A DNA stretch of 64,000 nucleotides from CAVPXC01 sp963709505 (GTDB lineage Bacteria; Chloroflexota; Anaerolineae; JAAEKA01): assembly GCA_963709505.1 (NCBI GenBank), contig CAVPXC010000003.1, forward strand, positions 289,799 through 353,798, given 5' to 3'. The notes below the pieces were generated by a model. It was not told where the DNA came from, made no database searches, and saw nothing but the letters and a program-made list of their open reading frames with translations. Shown piece after piece: positions 45,270-55,377 of this stretch. The first letter of the stretch is position 1. Each line of letters opens with the position of its first letter. Made by a program: the position numbers and the translations under genes.

Positions 45270-47230
45270 TTACGGCGCTGGGCAGGCTTCGGTCGAGCCG
45301 GTGGGTGCGAAGGTCTTATACTGGCAGAAGTTCTCGGGGGTGATGAGAACCATGTCAATAGACTGCTTTTCGGGTTTGTCAGTCTTGCCGGTCTTGATGT
45401 AGGCATCTGCCTGCATCGCGGCCTGGATGGCCATTTCGGCGACGGGCTGGAGCGAAGTGGCTTTGAGTTCGCCTTTGCCGATGGACTGGATGGCGTCGTC
45501 GCTGCCGTCGAAGCCGACGACGATGACCTCAGGCTTGCCGGCGGCGATCAGGGCCGCCTGGGCGCCGAGGGCCATGGTGTCGTTGCCGGCGATGACGCCC
45601 TTGATGTTGGGGTTGGCCTGCAGGATCGAATTCCATGACGCCCAGGGCTTCGGTCTGGCTCCAGTTGGCGGTCTGCTGGGCGACCATCTTCATAGCGGGG
45701 AGTTGGTCGAGCACGTCGTGGTAGCCCTGCGAGCGGACGCGGGCGTTGGTGTCGGTGTCGCGGCCGGTCAGCTCGACGTATTCGCCATCTTCGCCCATCA
45801 GTTGGGCAAATTGCTCGGCCAGGATCGTGGCGCCCTGGTAGTTGTTGGAGACGATCTGGGCGACGGCGACGCCTTCGGCGGTGATCTCGCGGTCAACCAG
45901 GAAGGTGGGGATGCCCGCGTCCTTGGCCTTTTGCACGGCGGCCACGGTGGCGTCAGCGCCGGCGTTGTCGAGGATGATGGCCGAGGCCTTCTGGGCGATG
46001 CAGCTTTCGAACAGCTCCATCTGCTTGTTGGCATCATCGCCGTGGTTTAGCCGCAGGGTGGTGTAGCCCAGTTCCTCGGCCTTGTCGGCGGCGATTTCCT
46101 GCATGGCGCCAAAGAAGGGGTTCTCGACCGGCGGCACGATCACGCAGATCATAGCCTCACCGCTTGGCTCTACTGGCGCTGCCGCAGAAGCGCACGCTTC
46201 GGTGGAGCCGGTGGGTGCGAAGGTCTTATACTGGCAGAAGTTCTCGGGGGTGATCAAGAACCATGTCAATAGACTGCTTTTCGGGTTTGTCGGTCTTGCC
46301 GGTCTTGATGTAGGCATCTGCCTGCATCGCGGCCTGGATGGCCATTTCGGCGACGGGCTGGAGCGAAGTGGCTTTGAGTTCGCCTTTGCCGATGGACTGG
46401 ATGGCATCGTCGCTGCCGTCGAAGCCGACGACGATGACCTCAGGCTTGCCGGCGGCGATCAGGGCCGCCTGGGCGCCGAGGGCCATGGTGTCGTTGCCGG
46501 CGATGACGCCCTTGATGTTGGGGTTGGCCTGCAGGATCGATTCCATGACGCCCAGGGCTTCGGTCTGGCTCCAGTTGGCAGTCTGCTGGGCGACCATCTT
46601 CATGTCGGGGAGTTGGTCGAGCACATCGTGGTAGCCCTGCGAGCGGACGCGGGCGTTGGTGTCGGTGTCGCGGCCGGTCAGCTCGACATATTCGCCTTTT
46701 TCGCCCATCAGTTGGGCGAATTGCTCGGCCAGGATCGTGGCGCCCTGGTAGTTGTTGGAGACGATCTGGGCGACGGCGACGCCTTCGGCGGTGATCTCGC
46801 GGTCAACCAGGAAGGTGGGGATGCCCGCGTCCTTGGCCTTTTGCACGGCGGCCACGGTGGCGTCAGCGCCGGCGTTGTCGAGGATGATGGCCGAGGCCTT
46901 CTGGGCGATGCAGCTTTCGAAGAGCTCCATCTGCTTGTTGGCGTCGTCGCCGTGGTTTAGCCGCAGGGTGGTGTAGCCCAGTTCCTCGGCCTTGTTGGCG
47001 GCGATCTCCTGCATGGCGCCAAAGAAGGGGTTCTCGACCGGCGGCACGATCACGCAGATCATCTTCTCGCCAGTTGTTGCCACGGGGGGTTCGGTAGCGG
47101 CTGGGGCCGCGGTGGCGGCCGGAGCTTGGGTAGCGGCCGGCGCCTGGGTGGGCTGAGCGCCGCAGGCGCTGATCAACATCGTCACGATGAGGATCAGGCT
47201 GAAAATGGTAAAGGCTTTCTTGGTGGACAT
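45270..47230 (-). CDS. Sugar-binding lipoprotein with two tandem binding domains (two frameshifts)
   Basis: Lipoprotein signal ending LISACGAQP, a repeated PAATQA-type linker, then binding domain 1 (GEKMICVIVPPVENPFFGAM ... ITPENFCQYKTFAPTGSTEA). A second linker CASAAAPVEPSGEA leads into domain 2, almost identical, ending GSTEACPAP. The period is 303 codons. Two single-base differences between the copies explain the frame breaks: near 46255 (CTTGATC against CTCATC) and near 45630 (GAATTC against GATTC). Family: RbsB-like pentose-binding proteins. The start at 47230 follows GGAGAG. Feeds the permease and ATPase upstream in the same operon. Confidence 0.88.
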
Positions 47231-47318
47231 TTCTCTCTCCTAAGAGTGGTTAGATTGTGCTGCTTCGGTGCAGCAAGGGTCAGACGAACGTATCAACTGG
47301 ATGTGTCCGTATCTCATG

Positions 47319-47397
47319 GGTAGGGGCGGGTCTTGCACCCGCCCGGGCCTGATGCGTGATGCTCCGGAGGGCAGGCGCAAGGCCTGTCCCTACATGG
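47319..47397. repeat. GTAGGGGCGGGTCTTGCACCC repeat
   Basis: Unit GTAGGGGCGGGTCTTGCACC with partial complement CAAGGCCTGTCCCTACA at the right end, upstream of the binding-protein start. The remaining ~150 bp of the gap shows nothing else. Confidence 0.8.
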
Positions 47398-47461
47398 CGG
47401 GTAATCGCATCAGAGGCGGGGTCGGTTTTCTTTGCATTCACCTCCTTGCGGCTCAAGCTTC

Positions 47462-48538
47462 CTATTTCATTTCCTGCTGTTGCTGCAAGGCGATGCGCGC
47501 TTGCATGCGAGCCTGTACCTGGTCGATAATGACTGCCAGGACGATTACGGTGCCTTTGATCACCATCTGCCAGAACGAGGAGACATTCGACATCACCAGG
47601 CCGTCGCCCAAGACGCCGATCACGAAGGCGCCGATGATCGTACCGCCGATGCTGCCGCGGCCGCCGGCCAGTGACGTACCGCCCAAGACGACGGCGGCAA
47701 TGGCGTTGAGCTCAAAGGTATTGCCGGTCGCAGGGTGAGCGGCGACCAACTGGGAAGCAATGATCAGGCCGACGAATGCGGCGCAGAAGCCGCTGATCAT
47801 GTACACCGCCACTTTGGTGCGTTTGATGCGCACGCCCGAAAGCTCGGCTGAGCGTTCGTTGCCACCGATAGCATAGACGTGGCGGCCGAAGGGTGTGCGG
47901 GTGGTGACGAACCAGGCAACTACGCCGAACACGATCATGATCCAAATCGAATAGTTGATGCCTAGGAAGTCTCCGGCGCCCAATTTCTCGAAGCCGGTAT
48001 TGCCCAATTCGGGCCGGCCGACCAGGTTGGCAAAGGTGTAGCCGTTGTTGAGCAGCCCGGCGAACCCACGCGCGACGTACATCATGCCCAGGGTGGCGAT
48101 AAATGGGGCGACGTTGAATCGGGTGATGATAAGACCATTGATCATTCCGAACAGGGTGGCGATCACAATCGAGATCACCATGATCATCCAGGTACTGGGG
48201 TAGACGACAACTCCCAGGGCAGGAATGATGATACCCTTATTGATCAACATGCCGGCGATCATTGCGGTGAGGCCAACAAGTGAGCCAACCGAAAGATCGA
48301 TGCCGCCGGTCAAGATCACAAAGGTCATGCCGATGGCTAGCACAGCGTTCTGGGCGACGTGTTTCGAGACAATCTCGATATTGGCAGTGCTGAGAAACTG
48401 TGGCCAGAGCGTAAAAGCGAAATACGAAACGACTAGGATCAGGGCGATGAAGGCCCGGCCGCGCAAGAGAAATTGCAGTACGTTGGCCCTGGTGAAGCGG
48501 TGCGATTTGCGTGCTGGAAGGGCATTAGTTGTGGCCAT
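47462..48538 (-). CDS. Sugar ABC transporter permease (RbsC family)
   Basis: 358 aa, polytopic. Signatures: LTGGIDLSVGSLVGLTAMI, APFIATLGMMYVARGFAGL, GRHVYAIGGNERSAELSGV, FELNAIAAVVLGGTSLAGGRGS. The ATG at 48538 is preferred, with GGAG 11 bases upstream; an ATG at 48556 has no ribosome site. Overlaps the ATPase end by 14 bp. Intact. Confidence 0.93.
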   Translation of the reverse strand: MATTNALPARKSHRFTRANVLQFLLRGRAFIALILVVSYFAFTLWPQFLSTANIEIVSKHVAQNAVLAIGMTFVILTGGIDLSVGSLVGLTAMIAGMLINKGIIIPALGVVVYPSTWMIMVISIVIATLFGMINGLIITRFNVAPFIATLGMMYVARGFAGLLNNGYTFANLVGRPELGNTGFEKLGAGDFLGINYSIWIMIVFGVVAWFVTTRTPFGRHVYAIGGNERSAELSGVRIKRTKVAVYMISGFCAAFVGLIIASQLVAAHPATGNTFELNAIAAVVLGGTSLAGGRGSIGGTIIGAFVIGVLGDGLVMSNVSSFWQMVIKGTVIVLAVIIDQVQARMQARIALQQQQEMK

Positions 48539-50132
48539 TGTTGGTTGCTGCTCCATTCTGTATGACTGGGCCTGTCAGCCCGTGCCCAATCGCCGATGCG
48601 GTGACCAGTTTCTCTTCGGTAGCTTCCTTGCGGCTGAACTCACCGGTGATGGCGCCTTTCGACATCACCAGAATGCGATCCGACATCGCCAAGACTTCTT
48701 TTAACTCAGTAGAGATGAAGATCACGCCGTACCCTTGCTCGGCCAGCCGGCTGGTGATCTCGAAAATCTCGGATTTTGCACCCACGTCGATGCCGCGGGT
48801 GGGTTCGTCGAGCATCAACACCCTGGGCGCGGTCAGCAGGGCTTTGGCCACCACGCACTTCTGCTGGTTGCCGCCGCTGAGGCTGGTGATCGGTTGGTTG
48901 ACATTGGCTACCCGGATCGACAGGCGCTTCACCATGTCCTTGACCGCCTCCTTTTCCTTCTTGGGTGCCAGGAAGAATCCGGTCAGATAGCTCTTTAGGC
49001 TTGCCAGCAAGATGTTGTCGTGGACCGACATGGTCTGGACCAGGCCCTCACGCTGGCGATCCTCCGGAACCAAGACAATTCCATTCCGGATGCGCTCGGG
49101 GACCGCAGCGCCCAGGACAGGCTGGTCGCCCAGCCAGATCTTCCCGCTGGCCTCAGGTCGAGCCCCGGCGAGGCAGTCCACCACATCGGAGCGCCCGGCG
49201 CCCATTAGACCGTAGAGGCCGAGGATCTCGCCGGCATGGAGCTCAAACGAGACGTGGTCGACGACGTAACCGCCGCCGGGTCGGGGCAGGGTCAGGTCTT
49301 GCACTTTCATCAGGACATCGCCAACGTGGTGCTCTGTGCGCGAAAACAGCGCTGCCGGGTTCTTGCCGACCATTTTTTCGATGATCCAGGTGACCGAGAT
49401 GTCGGCGGCGCGGGCAGTTTCTACCAACTTGCCGTCGCGTAGCACTGTGACGTAATCGCCGATCTGGAGCAGTTCGTCCAGCTTGTGCGAGATGTAGATG
49501 ATCGAGACGCCGCGGCTCTTGAGCTCGTTGATCACGCGGAAGAGTACTTCGACTTCGCTGGCGCTTAATGCCGAAGTCGGTTCATCCATAATCAGGATGC
49601 GAACATCTTGCGTCAAAGCACGGGCGATTTCGATGATCTGCTGCTGGCCGATGCGCAGATCGCTGACCTGAGTGTCCGGGTCGATATTCTGCTCCAGCCG
49701 GCGAACCAGCTCGCGAGTGTGTTGTTTCTGGGCTTTCCTGTCGATGACCAAGCCCCGCTGCGTGACTTCGCGGGCCAAATAGATGTTTTCAACCACGCTC
49801 AGGTTCGGGCACAAGGTCATTTCCTGAAAGATAATGCCGATCCCGTGGTCGGTTGCCTCCGAGATATTGCGAAGCTGGATTTCTTTGTCTTCCAAGAAGA
49901 TCTGTCCTGAGCTTGGCTGCTCTACGCCGGCCAGGATTTTCATCAAGGTGGATTTTCCGGCGCCGTTCTCGCCGACAAGGACGTTGACTTTGCCGCTGTA
50001 GACGTTGAAGGTGACATTGTCCAAGGCGACGGTGCCGGGAAAGACCTTGGTGATATTCAGGGCGCGTAGAACGATCGGCTCTGGGCTGGAGCTCAAGTCG
50101 GGGGATTGCATTGCTGCAGACTGCTCGCTCAT
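48525..50132 (-). CDS. Sugar ABC transporter ATPase, two nucleotide-binding domains
   Basis: 535 aa RbsA-type protein. Domain 1: GENGAGKST, LRIGQQQIIEIARAL, ILIMDEPTSAL. Domain 2: GLMGAGRSDVVDCLAG, LSGGNQQKCVVAKAL, VLMLDEPTRGIDVGAKSEI. Intact. Follows DUF2291 by four bases and precedes the permease with overlap, so one operon: DUF2291, ATPase, permease, binding protein, then rbsK. Confidence 0.94.
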   Translation of the reverse strand: MSEQSAAMQSPDLSSSPEPIVLRALNITKVFPGTVALDNVTFNVYSGKVNVLVGENGAGKSTLMKILAGVEQPSSGQIFLEDKEIQLRNISEATDHGIGIIFQEMTLCPNLSVVENIYLAREVTQRGLVIDRKAQKQHTRELVRRLEQNIDPDTQVSDLRIGQQQIIEIARALTQDVRILIMDEPTSALSASEVEVLFRVINELKSRGVSIIYISHKLDELLQIGDYVTVLRDGKLVETARAADISVTWIIEKMVGKNPAALFSRTEHHVGDVLMKVQDLTLPRPGGGYVVDHVSFELHAGEILGLYGLMGAGRSDVVDCLAGARPEASGKIWLGDQPVLGAAVPERIRNGIVLVPEDRQREGLVQTMSVHDNILLASLKSYLTGFFLAPKKEKEAVKDMVKRLSIRVANVNQPITSLSGGNQQKCVVAKALLTAPRVLMLDEPTRGIDVGAKSEIFEITSRLAEQGYGVIFISTELKEVLAMSDRILVMSKGAITGEFSRKEATEEKLVTASAIGHGLTGPVIQNGAATNNGHN

Positions 50133-50136
50133 TAAG

Positions 50137-50844
50137 CTACCCCTTTACTTCGACCTTGACTGGAACGATTGTCATTTTCGTCAAATCGATGTTTACCAGG
50201 TTGAAGGTGCGGATGGTCATGGCGCCCGTAAAAGCGATGGTTTTCCCGACGAGCTGATCCTTGTCCACCGAGGGGTAGGCCTGGCTGATGACGCGTTTGT
50301 TGATTTCGGCGCCGACTTTGCCAAACTCAGTTTGTTCCTTAAAGTCGCCGAAATCGATGAAACCGACGCCATCGCGCACCGACGTCTCGTCGCTGGGGAT
50401 GCGCGGACCCAGGTAAACAAGCACCTTGATCGGACCTTCGTAGCCGACGGGCTGGATTTCCATTACGCCCAGGCTGGTCTTGGTATCGACCGAAACGACC
50501 TTGCCCTCGCCCTTGACAAGGTAGACATGAGCCTCGCCGACGGTAACAAGCCCAAACTGGTTTGCTACCTTGATCAAGTCATCTTTGGTGGCAATTCCCT
50601 GAGCATTGGGTTGCATGGCGGTCAAAACGTCGGCCAGGTTGACGGCTTTGGAATTGATCGTAGGGATAATCTTGCTATCCCAGAGGTCGTCGACGTATTT
50701 GACCGGGTCGAAGGCTTCGTCGAGCTTCTGTTGCTCCACTTCGGCGATAGGGACAACCGTAAATGCGTAGGGCCAGACGAAATAGCCAACCACCAGAAAG
50801 GCGACGAGGCCAACCAACGTGATGATCAGTTTTCTCGATTTCAT
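50137..50844 (-). CDS. DUF2291 protein, membrane-anchored
   Basis: 235 aa. One N-terminal membrane segment (LIITLVGLVAFLVVGYFVW) followed by an extracytoplasmic domain with conserved blocks YVDDLWDSKIIPTI, TKTSLGVMEIQPVGY, VYLGPRIPSDETSVRDGVGF and FGKVGAEINKRVI. DUF2291 genes usually sit with pentose/tetritol ABC transporters, and their role is not established. First gene of the minus-strand operon, directly behind its promoter. No lipobox seen here. Confidence 0.88.
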   Translation of the reverse strand: MKSRKLIITLVGLVAFLVVGYFVWPYAFTVVPIAEVEQQKLDEAFDPVKYVDDLWDSKIIPTINSKAVNLADVLTAMQPNAQGIATKDDLIKVANQFGLVTVGEAHVYLVKGEGKVVSVDTKTSLGVMEIQPVGYEGPIKVLVYLGPRIPSDETSVRDGVGFIDFGDFKEQTEFGKVGAEINKRVISQAYPSVDKDQLVGKTIAFTGAMTIRTFNLVNIDLTKMTIVPVKVEVKG

Positions 50845-50919
50845 GGAGGAGGTCCTGCGGTGATGCCTGCTAGTGCATGCTTGAATATTTATTCTAAGTT
50901 TTGAATATATGCAGACATC

Positions 50920-50948
50920 AGTTTAACACGGATTTTGAATGATGTCAA
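50920..50948 (-). promoter_or_regulatory. Promoter of the DUF2291-ABC operon
   Basis: Minus strand TTGACA (50948-50943), 17-bp spacer, TAAACT (50925-50920). Downstream, at about 50886-50903, is TATTC-N8-GAATA, a possible operator. Confidence 0.75.
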
Positions 50949-50990
50949 GGGGCTAACCTTAAAATTTGGTGAGTCGCAGTCCGCAACTAC

Positions 50991-51043
50991 TTGACAAATC
51001 AGATTCCTGCTGCTATACTGTGCTCAGGTGTAATAATATCACA
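50991..51043 (+). promoter_or_regulatory. Promoter and operator-like palindrome of the transketolase-kinase operon
   Basis: TTGACA (50991-50996), 17-bp spacer, TATACT (51014-51019). Immediately downstream is the near-palindrome TGTAATAATATCACA (51029-51043, six of seven pairs match). The SorC regulator is the obvious candidate binder. Confidence 0.78.
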
Positions 51044-51094
51044 ATACTGAATAATTATGCAGAGCAGTTCAGTTCTCGAAAATAGGAGCTAACC

Positions 51095-51931
51095 ATGCTA
51101 TCGGATCCGGAGCTGAAAAAAAAGTCCATTGAATATCGTCGGACCATCCTGCGTATTATCAAACAGGCGCGCGCAGGTCATACTGGGGGCGACTTGTCTT
51201 CCATAGACATCCTCAATGTGCTCTACAACAACATCTTGCAGGTTACCCCAGCCACATTCGCCGATCTGAATCGCGACCGATATGTGCAAAGCAAGGGGCA
51301 TTGTGCCGAGGCCCTGTACACGGTTCTGGCCGATCGGGGCTTTTTCCCGGTGGACGAGCTGGATACACTTGGCAAGTATCAATCGCACTTTATTGGCCAT
51401 CCCACCCGCGATGTGCCCGGCATCGAACAGAACACCGGCGCGCTCGGTCACGGCTTGGCGGTCGCCGTGGGCATGGCTCTGGCGGCCAAGCTGGATCGGC
51501 GCAGTTACCGCGTCTTCACGCTGTTGGGGGATGGCGAGTTGGACGAAGGCTCCAACTGGGAGGCCTCCCTGGCCGCCGCTCATTATAAGCTGGACAATCT
51601 GATTGTGATCGTCGATCGGAATGGGCTGCAAATCACCGGCTCGACGGAAAGCGTTAACCCGCTCGAGCCGCTGGAGGAGAAGTTTCGCGCCTTTGGGTAT
51701 GCCGTGCGCGGGGTGGATGGTAACGATACGCAGGCGCTGGCGGAGATTTTCGACCAGGTGCCCTTTGAAGCCGGCAAGCCAAACCTCTTGCTTGCCCATA
51801 CCGTCAAGGGCAAGGGCGTCAGCTTTATCGAGAATTCCGTCAAATGGCACCATCGAGTTCCTACCGATGAAGAACTTGAGATCGCCTGGCGTGAATTGGA
51901 TGAGGCTTTCGTACAGCTAGAACGGAGATAA
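51095..51931 (+). CDS. Transketolase, N-terminal (ThDP-binding) subunit
   Basis: 278 aa. ThDP/metal site seen in LLGDGELDEGSNWEA ... IVDRNG; also ARAGHTGGDLSSID and SKGHCAEALY. It pairs with the next gene, one base apart, to make a split transketolase. Split transketolases beside an FGGY kinase and an ABC importer occur in apulose-4-phosphate pathways; the substrate here is inferred only. Start at 51095 behind AGGAG. Confidence 0.93.
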   Translation: MLSDPELKKKSIEYRRTILRIIKQARAGHTGGDLSSIDILNVLYNNILQVTPATFADLNRDRYVQSKGHCAEALYTVLADRGFFPVDELDTLGKYQSHFIGHPTRDVPGIEQNTGALGHGLAVAVGMALAAKLDRRSYRVFTLLGDGELDEGSNWEASLAAAHYKLDNLIVIVDRNGLQITGSTESVNPLEPLEEKFRAFGYAVRGVDGNDTQALAEIFDQVPFEAGKPNLLLAHTVKGKGVSFIENSVKWHHRVPTDEELEIAWRELDEAFVQLERR

Positions 51932-51932
51932 C

Positions 51933-52871
51933 ATGGAACTCGGACGTGCAAACCTCGATGTGTTTGCGGAGACAGTTCTGGAGATCGCTCGCCAGGACCG
52001 CGATGTGTTGGTGGTCACCAGCGACTCGCGCGGTTCGGGGAAGCTAACTCAGTTTGGTGAGACTCTACCTGATCAAATCGTAGAGCTCGGCATTGCCGAA
52101 CAAAATGTGATCGGTATTTCTGCCGGCTTGGCCTCTGCCGGAAAGAAAGTCTTTGCCGCTTCGCCTGCGTGTTTCATCACCGCCCGTGGCTTCGAACAGA
52201 TCAAGAACGACGTTGCCTATTCCGACCAGCCGGTAAGGATTATCGGGATCAGCGCGGGGGTGAGCTATGGCGCTTTGGGCGCCACCCACCACTCCCTGCA
52301 TGATTACGCCGCCTTGCGCGCCGTCCACAACATGACCATCATCGCCCCAGCCGATAATTTCGAAACCCGTGAGACGATCAAGGCCATCCATAATGTTGCT
52401 CATCCGGTCTATGTGCGCCTCGGCAAAGCGCCGATAGCGCATGTGCATGCCGAGGGGAGCAGCTTCACAATCGGGAAGGCTGCCCTTATCCAGGACGGAG
52501 ATGAAATGACCTTTATCGCCTGTGGTGAGACTGTCCCGATTGCGGTTGAAGCGGCCCAGCATCTGGCCGCAGAAGGTGTCACGTGCCGGGTATTGAGCAT
52601 GCATACCCTTAAGCCATTGGATGAAGAAGCCGTGCGCAAAGCTGCCCACGAGACGCGGGCGATCGTCACGGTTGAGGAGCATAGCGTTCATGGCGGGCTG
52701 GGCGAAGCCTGCGCGGCTATCTTGATGCAACAAGGCGCACATGTCCCTTTTAAGATCCTCGGCTTTCCGGATGAGCATATGGTGTCTGGCTCCCAGAAGG
52801 AAATCTTCAATCACTATGGCATCTCACCCAGCGGCCTGGCAGAGACGGCCCGTCAGTTGCTGTCAAAGTAG
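51933..52871 (+). CDS. Transketolase, C-terminal (pyrimidine-binding) subunit
   Basis: 312 aa. Pyrimidine-binding domain (VVTSDSRGSGKLTQF, ELGIAEQNVIGISAGLA with the cofactor-activating Glu) and C-terminal domain (VEEHSVHGGLGEACAAIL). Together with the upstream subunit it transfers a two-carbon ketol unit between sugar phosphates. Start at 51933 with GGAG. The 137-bp gap that follows holds no gene. Confidence 0.92.
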   Translation: MELGRANLDVFAETVLEIARQDRDVLVVTSDSRGSGKLTQFGETLPDQIVELGIAEQNVIGISAGLASAGKKVFAASPACFITARGFEQIKNDVAYSDQPVRIIGISAGVSYGALGATHHSLHDYAALRAVHNMTIIAPADNFETRETIKAIHNVAHPVYVRLGKAPIAHVHAEGSSFTIGKAALIQDGDEMTFIACGETVPIAVEAAQHLAAEGVTCRVLSMHTLKPLDEEAVRKAAHETRAIVTVEEHSVHGGLGEACAAILMQQGAHVPFKILGFPDEHMVSGSQKEIFNHYGISPSGLAETARQLLSK

Positions 52872-53008
52872 GCGCCGCGCCGACCCTGAAAACCGCCAAT
52901 CGTTGTTCGGGCACGGTCGGCCCACTCACCTATCCTCGGAACCGGTGAGCCGTGGTCCGGGGTGCTGCGCAAAGACCGGCCCGAGCAATAATCATTAAGC
53001 GGAGATCT

Positions 53009-54494
53009 ATGAGGACATCCAACCACAAATTCATCCTCGCCCTTGACGAGGGCACCACCAATACGAAAGCCCTGCTGGTGGATCAGGCGGGAAGCATCGT
53101 CAAAGAAGCCTCTCGCCCGATTTCCATTGCGTATCCCCAACCGGCCTGGGTCGAACAAGATGCCTGGGAGATCTGGCGGACTACCCTCACAGCTGCGGCT
53201 GAAGTGCTGGAAAACGTGGTTGCCGAGCAGGTGGCTGGGGTGGCAATCACCAACCAACGCGAATCCGTGCTTGCCTGGGACCGCGCCACCGGCAAGCCGC
53301 TCGGACCGTGCATCAGCTGGCAGTGCAAACGCAGCGCGCCCTTTTGCGGCGAGCTGCGTTTACGCGGCCTGGCCGACACGATCTATCGCCTGACGGGGTT
53401 GACCATCGACCCCATGTTCTCGGCCAGCAAAGCCCGCTGGTTGCTGGAGACTATCCCTGATGGACTGCGTCGGGCTCAGGCGGGTGAGATTTGTTTGGGA
53501 ACGATGGATGCCTGGTTGTTGTGGAATCTGACAGGCGGGGTGGTGCATGCCTGCGATGTGACCAATGCCTCGCGCACCCAACTGTTTAACCTGCGGACTC
53601 TGACCTGGGATGATCGAGCTCCTGGGTATCTTCGGGATCCCTCGCGCTGCACTTCCGGAGGTCAGACTGTCCAGCGCCCTGTATGGTGAGACAGTGGATC
53701 TCCCCGGTTTTCCGGCCGGCATACTGATCGGATCTCTGATCGGGGATTCCCATGCCGCCTTGTACGGCCATGCTGGATTTCAACCCGGCGCAATCAAAGC
53801 CACGTACGGCACCGGCTCCTCCCTGATGACGCCGACTTCGACCAGAGTTTTCTCGGAGAAGGGTTTGTCTTCCAGCATAGCTTGGGGCTATCAACAAGCA
53901 AAATATGCCTTGGAGGGCAATATCTACGTCACCGGATCGGCAATCCAGTGGCTTTCGGATTTCCTGGGTCTGGGCACCCCTGACATGGTGGAGACATTGG
54001 CGGCCCAGAGCAGCGACACCGGCGGAGTCTATTTTGTTCCGGCGCTGGCTGGATTGGGCGCGCCTTATTGGAAAGACAACGCGCGTGGCTTGATTACCGG
54101 CCTCACCCGCGGTTCAACCGCAGCGCACGTCGCCCGGGCCACGCAGGAGTCGATCGCTTACCAGATTCGCGATGTGTTTGTGGCGATGCAAACCGAGGCG
54201 GGTATACCCTTACAGGTGCTCCTTGTGGATGGCGGCGCCACCCGCAACCAGGCTTTGATGCAGTTCCAGGCGGATATCCTGGGCGTACCGGTTCTGCGCA
54301 GCCTCGCTAGTGATGTTTCGGCGCTGGGCGCAGCTTACCTGGCGGGACTGACCGTGGGACTGTGGGGTTCAGAAACGGAAATCGCCGCGCTGTCACGCCC
54401 CCAGGTGCGCTACGAGCCATCGACGGATGATGCTCAAAGAGATCGGTTAGTTGCTGGTTGGAAGGACGCTGTCGGCCGGGTCTTATGGAGTTGA
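53009..54494 (+). CDS. FGGY-family carbohydrate kinase (frameshifted)
   Basis: About 494 aa. N-terminal ATPase fold FILALDEGTTNTKALLVDQ, then AITNQRESVLAWDR and WQCKRSAPFCGEL; after a one-base insertion near 53613 the C-terminal half continues DELLGIFGIPRAALPEV, GDSHAALYGHAGF, KATYGTGSSLMTP, VDGGATRNQALMQFQADIL. Glycerol kinase-like in appearance; within this operon a kinase for a ketopentose such as apulose or xylulose is plausible. Start at 53009 behind GGAG. Confidence 0.88.
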
Positions 54495-54603
54495 TTTATC
54501 GTAGATCTCTGGTCCGCGCCTCCTGGTCATCGGTGTGCATCGACTCGATTTCCCAGGCGTTCACAAAGTTCATGCGAGCACATGTCTCAGATTGTCTCAG
54601 GGA

Positions 54604-55125
54604 TCATGTGGCGCTCAGTTGGTTCACCGCTTCCCAGATGGCGGCGTGCGCCTGCGATCTGGGAATGTGATCGACCAGCGCAGCTTCGGTGCTGAGGCGC
54701 TCGCAGGACTTGTTGAGCCACGTTTTCTCGGTGGCCGTGAGAGTTCGACCGCGGCTCTGCGCCACCATATCCCGCACAGAGGCGGCCAGCGCAGTTGGCT
54801 CGCCAATTTGACCACGCGCCCACAGTTCAGCCGCCCGCTCGCGGGCATCCCCGGGCAAGCTTTGAGCCGGCGCGCGCAAGCAAATCGTGATCGCGTCGAC
54901 ACCATTGGTGAGGAGGCGCAGACCAAGGCGTTTTGCCCGGCTCACCGGCACAAGCAGCGTCCCCCCATTCGTGAGCTGGATATCGTAGTAGTCCTGTGCC
55001 AGGTCAGTAACACCATCGCTAATCACAACGTCCTGGATTGGGCGGATCGGATCGCGACGCGTCATTCCGCTAATGGTGCCAAAACCGTGTCTCGGGTGAA
55101 AGATCAGATCGCCTGAAGCAAGCAT
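54604..55125 (-). CDS. carD: CarD/CdnL-family transcription regulator
   Basis: 173 aa RNA-polymerase-binding protein. N-terminal RID domain (GDLIFHPRHGFGTISG ... YYDIQLTNGGTLLVPVSRA) binds the RNAP beta lobe; the C-terminal helical domain contacts promoter DNA and stabilises open complexes (known for the family). The start at 55125 follows GGAGG; the frame upstream to 55311 is not conserved. No operon partners. Confidence 0.88.
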   Translation of the reverse strand: MLASGDLIFHPRHGFGTISGMTRRDPIRPIQDVVISDGVTDLAQDYYDIQLTNGGTLLVPVSRAKRLGLRLLTNGVDAITICLRAPAQSLPGDARERAAELWARGQIGEPTALAASVRDMVAQSRGRTLTATEKTWLNKSCERLSTEAALVDHIPRSQAHAAIWEAVNQLSAT

Positions 55126-55337
55126 AATGTCGAACCTCCGGTAGTCTTTGTTCAGTCTCCCCGGGGGAGGTTGAACAGTTTGAGCAAGCTGGTTAGCCTG
55201 GGCAGTTGTTTGCCATCGAGAGAGGGATGAGGGCCACGCAAAGCAGCCGGCCATACCTGTTTCGCAAAACTCATGCACCCCATTATACACGATCCAGCAC
55301 TTTTCCCTCAACTTGCCCTGGTAGCGCGTCCAAAGAA

Positions 55338-55365
55338 AATCCCATCACCGACTGCTGATGGGATT
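55338..55365 (-). terminator. Terminator of tRNA-Glu(TTC)
   Basis: 10-bp stem AATCCCATCA/TGATGGGATT, eight-base loop, then TTTTCTTT on the minus strand, 13 bp past the tRNA 3' end. Confidence 0.8.
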
Positions 55366-55377
55366 GGCGTGATCCTG

